DNA of 64,000 nucleotides from contig JBQVOK010000006.1 of the NCBI GenBank assembly GCA_052437175.1, positions 220,898 to 284,897 of the forward strand. Reading direction: 5' to 3'. This DNA is from JACVCJ01 sp052437175. Lineage in GTDB: Bacteria; Bacteroidota; Bacteroidia; CAIKAF01. The number at the start of each line of letters is the position of its first letter. Position 1 is the first letter of the stretch. The translations under genes were made by a program, and so were the position numbers. Below the pieces are notes generated by a model. The model made no database searches and was not told the origin of the DNA. It saw only the letters and a program-made list of their open reading frames with translations. This document shows, one piece after another, positions 27,833 to 35,277 of this stretch.

Positions 27833-28591
27833 TTACTTTACCACCGGGCAGCCCCATCCGCCGAAGAAACCGCTACCGTCTTCCTCGATATGGTTCAGGG
27901 CCCGGTATACGTTTTCCTGGATGGTATCAAAATCCGCGGCATGCGTCTTTTTAAACTCTACGGAAAAGCCGTTCTCCGACTCCTCCACATGCACCGAATC
28001 AAAGCCTTCTTCGGCAATACGGCCGGCATAGCGCTGCGCTTCGGCCTCATCCTCGAACAGGGTATGGTAATCTACCTGGCGGGGCACTTCCGATCTGTCG
28101 CCATGCTGTTCCAGCTGCCGCAGCAGGGAATGGGTGTGTATGTCCTGCATACTGTAGGCGTCCGGGTACAGGAACTCGATGTAATAGGCCCAGTTATCGT
28201 TCTCCACCACCTGCACCTGGTATTGCCAGGGCAGGTCTTTCATCAGGCTCTCCACCGCAATGGTAAAGGTTTCCGGCTCGCTCAGGTAAAATACCAGGCG
28301 GCGGGCACCGTCAAAGGTAAAAAAGGCCACGTGGGCCGAGGGCTGCGATTGCAGTATCTGCCCGATCAGGCGGTCTTCCACGGGCGCCAGGCGTTCACTT
28401 TCGGCCCGGCTGATAAAGCCGTTCTCTGTTTCTTCCTGGTACAGCAGGCTCAGTATGCCCAGGTGCGGCAGTTCATCAAAGGGCACCACATTGCGCCAGC
28501 CCAGGTCCAGCGTAATAATGCCGGGTTTTTCTTCGTGCCAGAGCTGGTAAAGGTTCCAGCCTGGTTTGTAATCGGGAGGTATATTCATCAT
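27833..28591 (-). CDS. DUF695 and RraB-like fusion protein
   Basis: A 252-residue cytoplasmic, acidic protein. The N-terminal two-thirds resembles DUF695 (WQYQVQVVENDNWAYYIEFL, RRLVFYLSEP). The last about 85 residues (RQVDYHTLFEDEAEAQRYAG ... GFDSVHVEESENGFSVEFKKT, in part) look like the RraB-type ferredoxin-like fold, named for the RNase E inhibitor of enterobacteria. There is no evidence that it acts on RNase E. It follows the SUFU gene by nine bases. Together they recall orphan immunity or effector-partner genes; this is inference. Confidence 0.68.
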   Translation of the reverse strand: MMNIPPDYKPGWNLYQLWHEEKPGIITLDLGWRNVVPFDELPHLGILSLLYQEETENGFISRAESERLAPVEDRLIGQILQSQPSAHVAFFTFDGARRLVFYLSEPETFTIAVESLMKDLPWQYQVQVVENDNWAYYIEFLYPDAYSMQDIHTHSLLRQLEQHGDRSEVPRQVDYHTLFEDEAEAQRYAGRIAEEGFDSVHVEESENGFSVEFKKTHAADFDTIQENVYRALNHIEEDGSGFFGGWGCPVVK

Positions 28592-28600
28592 TCTGTTGCT

Positions 28601-29344
28601 TTATTCTTGGTCTTTCAATACGTTCGGGCGTTCCGGATCCAGGACATCGTCAATTCCCCATTCGTCAAAAAGTTCGGTAAGGGCGTCCACGCCATGTTTC
28701 ATTTTAAACAGCATCTCTTCGGGATACAACGGCGCTATGGTGTAAAAATGAATGGTCTTTCCGTCAACGGTCTGCAACTGCTCAAATTCTTCCGGCAGGC
28801 TCAGGGGCGGCATTACCAGTATACAGCCCAGGCGGGTACCGGGGGCAAAGGGAGCCGCATCTTCGCCATTCGGGATGGTATGCCCGTACCCGATCCAGGT
28901 ATTGTATTCGTGCGGCAGGCGGGCGATCGTCTTGAGCCAGCGGATGGGCCAGTACACGTTTTCATCGTCCCAGTCCTTATGCTCCAGCGACCAGTCTTCC
29001 GGCAGCAGCAGGCAGAGCTCGGCATGGGCGAATTCTGTCAGATCGGCAGGTACATTCATGGCCTTATTGCTCATGCCCGAGGTGACCAGCACGTGAAAAG
29101 GCCGGTCTTCCGTAGCTTTTACTATATGAATGTCCAGGTGCACATGCTCGGAGATCAGTTCGTGAAACACGCCGTCTACATGACCTATATGTCGTTCAAT
29201 ATGTTCGCTGATCTCTTCGGTATGGTCATCGCCGCCGGCAGGCACAAATTGTTCGGAACGGCTTTCGTGCCTGTAAACAGGAGCACCGCTTTCCGAAAAC
29301 TCAGGTTCATTTTTCTTTCCGAAAATTTTCTTAAAAAGGGACAT
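28601..29344 (-). CDS. Suppressor-of-fused (SUFU) domain protein
   Basis: A 247-residue protein: a short basic N-terminus (MSLFKKIFGKKNEP), then from about residue 40 a bacterial SUFU domain (TEEISEHIERHIGHVDGVFHE, LVTSGMSNKAMNVPAD, ELCLLLPEDWSL, FAPGTRLGCILVMPP, each typical). Bacterial SUFU domains are known from polymorphic-toxin loci as immunity proteins (Aravind and co-workers), but many occur alone. No toxin gene is visible. First gene of a two-gene operon with DUF695-RraB. Confidence 0.85.
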   Translation of the reverse strand: MSLFKKIFGKKNEPEFSESGAPVYRHESRSEQFVPAGGDDHTEEISEHIERHIGHVDGVFHELISEHVHLDIHIVKATEDRPFHVLVTSGMSNKAMNVPADLTEFAHAELCLLLPEDWSLEHKDWDDENVYWPIRWLKTIARLPHEYNTWIGYGHTIPNGEDAAPFAPGTRLGCILVMPPLSLPEEFEQLQTVDGKTIHFYTIAPLYPEEMLFKMKHGVDALTELFDEWGIDDVLDPERPNVLKDQE

Positions 29345-29758
29345 AGTTTACTAAATAAGGTACTATGCGGGAAGATAGAAATTATTCCTGTATACAAAAA
29401 CGAACATTAGACGTATGAAAGATACTTTCCGGGGAAAAACCCTATCCGGAATATTCGTATATATCTGATTATCTGAAAGACGTACACCTTCCTGGTTTTG
29501 TACTTTTTTTTAGCAGATTGTTTATTATACCGGCTGCCTGTGTACGAACTGTATTCGGTCTCCGGGCTTCCTTAAGAACTCCCGGACGGAAGCTGTCGGC
29601 CACTTGTGCGGAGCCTATTTTTAGGAACACGGCATTTGCAGGTTTCATCGAAAATGCGTAAATTAGTATCTGAATCTGAATGTATACATGCCGCAACAGC
29701 AGCTCTGCATGTTTGCTGTGTGAACGGTCTGTACTAACGTTCTTCAAACAGACAGCCT
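29345..29758. other. Intergenic region between divergent hypothetical genes
   Basis: About 414 bases, more A/T-rich than the surroundings, without a gene I can support; a 92-codon minus-strand frame here has no signal peptide, domain or credible composition. A TACTTTTT box lies at 29501-29508 and a CCGGG/CCCGG hairpin near 29564-29587. Presumably it carries promoters for SUFU (-) and the 201-residue protein (+). Confidence 0.4.
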
Positions 29759-30364
29759 ATGGGATTATTCAACCTCTTTGCAAAACCCCGGCCGGCAAAT
29801 ACGGATAACAAAATTGCCGGCCCTACATTCCTCGAAGGCATCACCGCGCATATAGACCAGCCCAAAAACCTGCACCCCCGCGAATGGAGAAGAAAACTCC
29901 GCACAACAGAGGGTAACGAATGGTTTCGTATCTGGTTCTACGGGCAACAGCTTAATGGGCATGACCCGCTGGTAGTAGCTACAGATACGGCCCCCGTGCT
30001 GATGTATGCCGAAGATGTAGACACCGGTAGGCACATCCTGCTGTTCGACGGAGCCAGGCACGGTTATAGTGCCTTGTTCGGAACTACCTTTATCCATGGC
30101 CGGACGGAAGAGTCCAGGCCGCTTACACACTGTTTTTCGGACGGATATGGCAATAATGCTTTCCGTGTAACCCTCTCGGCCCTGTACAGTGTCGATTACG
30201 AAACGGTTCTTGCCGGGAATACCAACGGCAGCAGCCTGCGGACACTGAAAGAGGGACCAACAGAGATGAATACGCTGAAACGCAACGCTTTCGGAGCTTT
30301 TCACGTATCATTGATCAACAGGAACGGTGAATCGATCACTGTCCTGTCCGAAGAGCTTGTATAA
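29759..30364 (+). CDS. Hypothetical cytoplasmic protein
   Basis: A 201-residue soluble protein I do not recognise. It opens with MGLFNLFAKPRP, similar in style to the MSLFKKIFGKK start of the nearby SUFU protein, and has motifs such as NEWFRIWFYGQQLNGHDPLV and DTGRHILLFDGARHGY with beta-rich character. No signal peptide or membrane helix. Together with the lipoprotein 15 bases downstream it may form an operon. An immunity-like role is conceivable from size and setting but not supported by a motif. Confidence 0.6.
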   Translation: MGLFNLFAKPRPANTDNKIAGPTFLEGITAHIDQPKNLHPREWRRKLRTTEGNEWFRIWFYGQQLNGHDPLVVATDTAPVLMYAEDVDTGRHILLFDGARHGYSALFGTTFIHGRTEESRPLTHCFSDGYGNNAFRVTLSALYSVDYETVLAGNTNGSSLRTLKEGPTEMNTLKRNAFGAFHVSLINRNGESITVLSEELV

Positions 30365-30379
30365 GAAAAAGTAAAGGAT

Positions 30380-31027
30380 ATGAAAACAGATGGCATGATT
30401 TTACTGTTGTGTGGTATGCTCCTGTGTACCGCCTGCGGAGATGAAAAGTACAGCCCGGAACCGCCCGTACTGCCGGCCGGGAGTACTACAGGAAACAGCA
30501 ATGTGGACAAAACCGACAGGGACGCCGTACTCCGCGATCGTACGGCAGATCTTCTTCAGTTGCTTAAAGACAAGAATTACGCCGCTTTTGCCGAGTACAT
30601 CCACCCGGTGGAAGGCGTGCGTTTTTCGCCCTACGGACATGTAGATACCCTGAAGGACGTACACCTGAGCAAGGCCGACTTTATACTGCTGTACGGCGAC
30701 GGGGCCGCCAAAAAAACGGAATGGGGCTATTTCGACGGTTCCGGCGAACCCATACGGATGACCTTCCAGGCCTATTTCGACCGCTTTGTGTATGATGTGG
30801 ACTTCCTGAACGCCCCGCAGAAATCCGTGAACAAAACACTGGGCAGGGGCAACATGATCAACAACATGGACAGCGTGTATACCGGAACGGACTATACCGA
30901 GAACCATTTTCCGGGCTTCGACGAAAAATACAGGGGTATGGACTGGCGTAGCCTGCGCCTGGTATATAAAATGCGAAACGGAGAACCTTTCCTGGTGGGA
31001 GTGGTCCACGACGAATGGACAAATTAA
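30380..31027 (+). CDS. Lipoprotein, unknown
   Basis: A 215-residue lipoprotein (lipobox LCTAC, Cys 19, followed by GDEKYSPEPPVLPAG). The mature part begins with a helical segment DRTADLLQLLKDKNYAAFAEYIHPVEGVRF (in part) and has the pattern of an NTF2-like or DUF4440-like alpha+beta domain, with YTGTDYTENHFPGFDEKYRGMDWRSLRLVY near the end. It is probably anchored in the outer membrane or periplasmic face. Convergent with the acyl-CoA dehydrogenase three bases away. Confidence 0.7.
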   Translation: MKTDGMILLLCGMLLCTACGDEKYSPEPPVLPAGSTTGNSNVDKTDRDAVLRDRTADLLQLLKDKNYAAFAEYIHPVEGVRFSPYGHVDTLKDVHLSKADFILLYGDGAAKKTEWGYFDGSGEPIRMTFQAYFDRFVYDVDFLNAPQKSVNKTLGRGNMINNMDSVYTGTDYTENHFPGFDEKYRGMDWRSLRLVYKMRNGEPFLVGVVHDEWTN

Positions 31028-31030
31028 TGC

Positions 31031-32353
31031 TTATACAAAAGCGCTGTAACCCGTAATAGCCCGACCTACAATGAGCGAGTTCACCTCTTTGGTGCCCTCG
31101 TAGGAGTAAATGGCTTCTGCATCCGCCACAAAGCGGGCCACATTGTATTGCAGAAGAATACCGTTACCGCCCATTACCTCGCGTGCCCGGCTTACAATAT
31201 CGCGGGTGCGCAGGCTGCAGAAAACTTTGGCCAGGGAGGCGTGTTCGTCATGGAGCACGCCTTCGTCCTGTAACTGCGACAGGCGGAACACCAGGGTCTG
31301 CGTAGCCGTGAGGTTCGAAAGCATTTCTACCAGGTGGTTCTGTATCAGCTGAAATGAGGCAATGGGTTTGCCAAACTGCTTGCGGGTACGTGTATAATCG
31401 AGGGCGTTTTCGTAAGCGCCGCGGGCACAGCCTACGGCCAGCCAGGCCACACCGGCACGCGTCATACGCAGTACCTGTGCCGTATCTTTAAAAGAATTGG
31501 CGTTCTGCAGGCGATCTGCTTCCTTCACCTCGCAGTTGTTCAGGGTAATGAGGCCGTTCTGCACGATACGCAGCGCCATTTTGTCTTCCATTTTTTCTAC
31601 GTGCAGGCCGGGAGTGCCTTTCCGTACCAGGAAACCTTTTACCTGGTCATCGTCCACATCGCGGGCCCAGATAATGATCACATCGGCAAAAGTGGCATTC
31701 CCGATCCATTTTTTTTGTCCGTTCAGCACCCAGGTATCGCCGTTGCGTTTGGCCTCCATGGTTAGGCCACCGGCCACGGCAGAGCCCACTTCGGGCTCGG
31801 TAAGTCCAAAGGCCCCGATCTTGCGGAACTGCTGCAGCTGGGGCAGCCATTCCTGTTTTTGTGCTTCGGACCCCAGCAGGTAGATGCTGCCCATGACCAG
31901 GCCGCTCTGCACCCCGAAAAAAGTAGCGATGGACGTATCTATACGTGCCATTTCCATGGCCAGTATGCCTTCCAGCAGGTTGGTACGTCCGGCGCAGCCA
32001 TACCCTTCATAGGTAATGCCACAGATATTCAGCGCGGCCAGTTTGGGGATCAGTTCATAGGGAAATTCGGCGCGCAGCCAGTAATCGTTCACAATGGGCC
32101 GTACTTCGGTCTCCATAAACTGCCGTACTTTCAGTTGCAGTTCCCGGTCTTCGGGGGGCAGGGACCCGCCCAGGTCGTAAAAATCGCCGTCGATCGGCGG
32201 CAGTTCTTTCTTTTTTCCCTGGCTTTTCAGCATTTTCATCAGCCCGTTGAGCTGTTTTTCATCCATACGTTCCACGGCGCCCAGTACCTCACCGATATCT
32301 ATTTTCTGGAACAGTTTGTATGCCCTGCGGACATTCGCAAAAAATGAACTCAT
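31031..32353 (-). CDS. Acyl-CoA dehydrogenase (glutaryl-CoA dehydrogenase-like)
   Basis: A 440-residue flavoprotein that oxidises an acyl-CoA to the 2,3-enoyl-CoA and passes electrons to ETF. Family features are GAFGLTEPEVGSAVAGGL (FAD/substrate loop), KKWIGNATFADVIIIW, and the catalytic base E419 in YSYEGTKEVNSLIVGRAITG (in part), the position used in short-chain and glutaryl-CoA enzymes. The first 55 residues are an unusual Lys/Met-rich helical extension. The substrate cannot be fixed. Divergent from the DfsB-like gene. Confidence 0.9.
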   Translation of the reverse strand: MSSFFANVRRAYKLFQKIDIGEVLGAVERMDEKQLNGLMKMLKSQGKKKELPPIDGDFYDLGGSLPPEDRELQLKVRQFMETEVRPIVNDYWLRAEFPYELIPKLAALNICGITYEGYGCAGRTNLLEGILAMEMARIDTSIATFFGVQSGLVMGSIYLLGSEAQKQEWLPQLQQFRKIGAFGLTEPEVGSAVAGGLTMEAKRNGDTWVLNGQKKWIGNATFADVIIIWARDVDDDQVKGFLVRKGTPGLHVEKMEDKMALRIVQNGLITLNNCEVKEADRLQNANSFKDTAQVLRMTRAGVAWLAVGCARGAYENALDYTRTRKQFGKPIASFQLIQNHLVEMLSNLTATQTLVFRLSQLQDEGVLHDEHASLAKVFCSLRTRDIVSRAREVMGGNGILLQYNVARFVADAEAIYSYEGTKEVNSLIVGRAITGYSAFV

Positions 32354-32485
32354 ATTCTCGTGTTAATTTACGTTCGTATCAACAGATCTTCCGGCCGGAA
32401 GCGGGGTGCAGGTGTACTTTATTTAACGGGAAAATTTCTTTTTTGTTCAGGCATTTTTTTCAACCTTTGTTTTAAGCGCTTGTTT

Positions 32486-32992
32486 ATGATACCTGTATCG
32501 AAAAACGAACTGTTGGCAGAGATCGAACTGCAGTATAAAAAAGTACGGGAGGAATTTGCCGCATTCCCGGCAGATCGGGTCCGGGTTCCCTGCATGGAAG
32601 GACATGCGGCCGGTACACGTATGAGCGCACATAACCTGCTGGCCTATCTGTGCGGCTGGGCCGGACTGGTTTTAAAATGGTACGATGCCCGTGCAAAAGG
32701 AGAGGAGCCCGTTTTTCCTGAAAGCGGTTACCGCTGGAATGAACTGGGAGGCCTGGCACAGAAATTCTACCGCGATCACGAACCGCTGTCTTACCCGGAA
32801 CTGCTGGCCCTTTCGGACCGCCTGAACGCAGATATATGCCGGCTGCTGGACCGGCTCAGCAACGAAGAACTGTACGGCAAACCCTGGTACAGAACCTACA
32901 CCCTGGGCCGCATGATACAGCTGAACACGGTGTCACCGTACAAAAATGCCCGTGCCCGGCTGCGCAATGCGCTAAAAGCAGCAAAAAAGTAA
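32486..32992 (+). CDS. ClbS/DfsB family four-helix-bundle protein
   Basis: A 168-residue helical protein: ISxNELLxEI-like start (PVSKNELLAEIELQYKKV), the AHNLLAYLCGWAGLVLKWYD segment, and YRTYTLGRMIQLNTVSPYKN near the end match the DUF1706/ClbS/DfsB family. ClbS protects Escherichia coli from colibactin by hydrolysis, but most relatives have unknown roles. The start is placed at ATG 32486; the preceding open codons are T-rich and untypical. Probably monocistronic. Confidence 0.83.
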   Translation: MIPVSKNELLAEIELQYKKVREEFAAFPADRVRVPCMEGHAAGTRMSAHNLLAYLCGWAGLVLKWYDARAKGEEPVFPESGYRWNELGGLAQKFYRDHEPLSYPELLALSDRLNADICRLLDRLSNEELYGKPWYRTYTLGRMIQLNTVSPYKNARARLRNALKAAKK

Positions 32993-33012
32993 AGCAGGGC
33001 ATTAAACTTTTG

Positions 33013-33020
33013 TATCTTTA
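33013..33020 (+). promoter_or_regulatory. -7-like box of the serine hydrolase gene
   Basis: TATCTTTA, one mismatch from TAnnTTTG, 32 bases before the ATG at 33053. Confidence 0.4.
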
Positions 33021-33052
33021 AAGAGTCTAACCCGGTATATGACAACACCATT

Positions 33053-34369
33053 ATGAAAAAAATATCTCTGTTTGCAATGCTGGGATGCCTGTTGGCTGCG
33101 GCACAGGCCCAGAACCTCTACTTTCCGCCGCTGACGGGCAATACCTGGGAAACGGTTTCGCCCGTCTCGCTGGGCTGGTGCGAAGATAAGATCGATATCC
33201 TGCACGATTACCTGGAGCAGAAAAACACCAAGGCCTTCATTGTACTTAAAGACGGAAAGATAGCCATTGAGCGCTATTACGGCACATTTACGCAGGACAG
33301 CCTCTGGTACTGGGCATCTGCCGGCAAAACGCTTACGTCCTTTACGGTAGGCATCGCAAAGCAGGAAGGCCACCTGGCCCTGGGTGACCAGACCTCGCAG
33401 TACCTGGGTACCGGCTGGACGGTATGTCCGCCCGCCAAGGAAGACCTGATCACCATACGCCACCAGCTTACGATGACCAGCGGACTGGACGACGGCGTGC
33501 CCGATCATTACTGCACCATCGACACCTGCCTGCAATACAAAGCCGATGCCGGTACACGCTGGGCCTACCACAACGGGCCCTATACACTGCTGGACGGCGT
33601 AATTGAAAATGCCACCGGCCAGAACCTGAACCTGTATTTTACCCAGAAGGTAAAGAACCCTACCGGTATTACCGGGGCCTTCGTACAGATGGGCTTTAAC
33701 AATGTATTTGTGAGCAAGGCCCGCAGTATGGCGCGTTTCGGGCTGCTGATGCAGAACCGCGGAAACTGGAACGGTACACAGGTAATGACGGATACGGCCT
33801 ATTACAACCAGATGATCACCCCTTCGCAGACCCTCAATAAATCGTATGGTTACCTGTGGTGGCTCAACGGCAAAGCTTCGTATATGGTTCCCGGGTACCA
33901 GGTCAATATACCCGGACCGCTGAACCCTTCGGCGCCGCCGGATATGTATGCAGCGCTCGGTAAAAACGGGCAGATACTGAACGTTGTACCCAGCCAGGGG
34001 CTCGTGTACGTGCGCATGGGCGACGCACCCGGTGTGGGCGAAGTGCCTTTCCTGTTCAACGATACCATCTGGCAGAAGCTGAACGATGTACTCTGTACAT
34101 CCGGCCTGGAAAACAGCGCATCGCAGATGCAGGAGCTGAAGGCCTGGCCCAATCCCGCTGCGGATTTCTGTACGGTGCAGGTGCCGCTGGCCGGATCGCA
34201 GATCTCCCTGAGCGACATGTCGGGCCGTGTACTGTTCAGCGAAAAACGGGCCGCTGCCACTGACTATACGATCGCTCTTTCAGCGTACCCGGCCGGGATA
34301 TATACCCTGCGTTGCCAGGCCCCGGACGGCCGGCTTTATGGAACCCGCCTGATCATTTCTCCTAAATAA
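33053..34369 (+). CDS. Secreted beta-lactamase-fold serine hydrolase with T9SS domain
   Basis: A 438-residue class C beta-lactamase/esterase-family enzyme. The nucleophile motif SAGK (S89-K92, in WASAGKTLTSF) and YHN (Y172-N174) are in the right order and spacing; a KTG/HxG box is not obvious. It has a signal peptide (ending AQAQ) and a C-terminal T9SS type A domain (LKAWPNPAADFCTVQV to LIISPK). It is therefore a surface or released hydrolase, perhaps an esterase or D-peptidase rather than an antibiotic-resistance lactamase. Six bases ahead of the OmpA-like gene. Confidence 0.85.
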   Translation: MKKISLFAMLGCLLAAAQAQNLYFPPLTGNTWETVSPVSLGWCEDKIDILHDYLEQKNTKAFIVLKDGKIAIERYYGTFTQDSLWYWASAGKTLTSFTVGIAKQEGHLALGDQTSQYLGTGWTVCPPAKEDLITIRHQLTMTSGLDDGVPDHYCTIDTCLQYKADAGTRWAYHNGPYTLLDGVIENATGQNLNLYFTQKVKNPTGITGAFVQMGFNNVFVSKARSMARFGLLMQNRGNWNGTQVMTDTAYYNQMITPSQTLNKSYGYLWWLNGKASYMVPGYQVNIPGPLNPSAPPDMYAALGKNGQILNVVPSQGLVYVRMGDAPGVGEVPFLFNDTIWQKLNDVLCTSGLENSASQMQELKAWPNPAADFCTVQVPLAGSQISLSDMSGRVLFSEKRAAATDYTIALSAYPAGIYTLRCQAPDGRLYGTRLIISPK

Positions 34370-34375
34370 AAGCCG

Positions 34376-34888
34376 GTGAAAAAACTGCTGTTCATAGTTG
34401 TTTCCGGCTGCTTCTCAGGTATACTGAGCGCTCAGCATGTATATACGAAAGACACGTATAAAACCTACGAAAAGAAGCCCTGGCACCAGGAATATACGAA
34501 AAGCGGCAAAATAAGTACGGATACTTTCCGGCTGTATTCGGTGATCTTTGCGTTTGCCCGGGATTCGTTCCATTACGAAACGGCTGCTGACCTGGACAGC
34601 CTGCTTAGCTGGATGCAGGAAAACCCCCGTATACGTATAGAAGTGGGCGTGCACACAAGCCGCTGCAACCCGGAGTTCAGCCGTCTGTATTCGCGCAACA
34701 GGGCGGAGTATGTACAGCAATACCTGCTGCAGAAAGGTATTGCCGCGGAACGGGTTATGGCGCGTGGATACGAATGCAGCCACCCGCTGATCGCGGAAGA
34801 CGAGATAAAAAAACTGGGAACAGAAGAAGAACGGATGAATGCCGACCGGGTGAACCGGAGGATCGAGATCCGCATACTTGATCAATGA
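34376..34888 (+). CDS. OmpA-like domain protein
   Basis: A 170-residue secreted protein with GTG start and signal peptide. The mature part is an OmpA C-terminal (peptidoglycan-binding-type) domain: VIFAFARDSFHYETAADLDSLL (in part), IRIEVGVHTSRCNPEFSRLYSRNRAEYV (in part; the GHTD-like motif is replaced by GVHTS), GIAAERVMARGYE and NRRIEIRIL. The catalytic-like Asp/Arg pair for diaminopimelate binding is only partly conserved, so binding is uncertain. Lies six bases after the hydrolase, likely the same transcript. Confidence 0.82.
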   Translation: MKKLLFIVVSGCFSGILSAQHVYTKDTYKTYEKKPWHQEYTKSGKISTDTFRLYSVIFAFARDSFHYETAADLDSLLSWMQENPRIRIEVGVHTSRCNPEFSRLYSRNRAEYVQQYLLQKGIAAERVMARGYECSHPLIAEDEIKKLGTEEERMNADRVNRRIEIRILDQ

Positions 34889-34900
34889 TATATATACTAA

Positions 34901-35227
34901 ATGAGTCTTATTGCCGAAACGCCCGAACCACCGTATTATGCGGTGATCTTTAGCTCGCTGCGCAGGGAGGATGCCCTGGGCTATGCCGAAATGAGTACCC
35001 GTATGCTAGAACTGGCCGCACAACAACCCGGTTACCTGGGGCACGAAAGCGCCCGGGACGGACTGGGTATCACCGTTTCGTACTGGAAGGACCCGGAAGC
35101 GATCCGCAACTGGAAAAAAAACACGGAACATCTTTTTGCCCAGCAGCAGGGACGCAGCAAATGGTATAGCGCGTATAAGACCCGGGTCTGCAAAGTGGAA
35201 AGGGACTATGGTTTTGAAACACTTTAA
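34901..35227 (+). CDS. Antibiotic biosynthesis monooxygenase (ABM) family protein
   Basis: A 108-residue dimeric alpha+beta barrel protein (YYAVIFSSLRREDALGYAEM, QQPGYLGHESARDGLGITVSYW, each in part), similar to YqjZ-like ABM proteins that act on small hydrophobic molecules or serve as stress enzymes. No cofactor motif is expected. It starts 12 bases after the OmpA-like gene. Its stop codon lies in one arm of a long convergent hairpin. Confidence 0.8.
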   Translation: MSLIAETPEPPYYAVIFSSLRREDALGYAEMSTRMLELAAQQPGYLGHESARDGLGITVSYWKDPEAIRNWKKNTEHLFAQQQGRSKWYSAYKTRVCKVERDYGFETL

Positions 35228-35277
35228 ATTTCCGGGCCGGAAACGGATTTAACTGCGTTTAATTATGTAAAGTGTTT
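35217..35277. terminator. Convergent hairpin spanning both stop codons
   Basis: AAACACTTTA (35217-35226) and TAAAGTGTTT (35268-35277) are perfect 10-base arms; inside them TTTCCGG-G-CCGGAAA (35229-35243) makes a second hairpin. The arms abut the stop codons of the ABM (+) and ATPase (-) genes. It probably ends both transcripts. Confidence 0.6.

Noticed and set aside
27779..29410. 543-codon plus-strand frame across SUFU and DUF695-RraB genes
   Set aside because: It is the complement of two recognised minus-strand genes.
29469..29747. 92-codon minus frame in the intergenic region
   Set aside because: No domain, signal peptide or codon bias; overlaps likely promoters.
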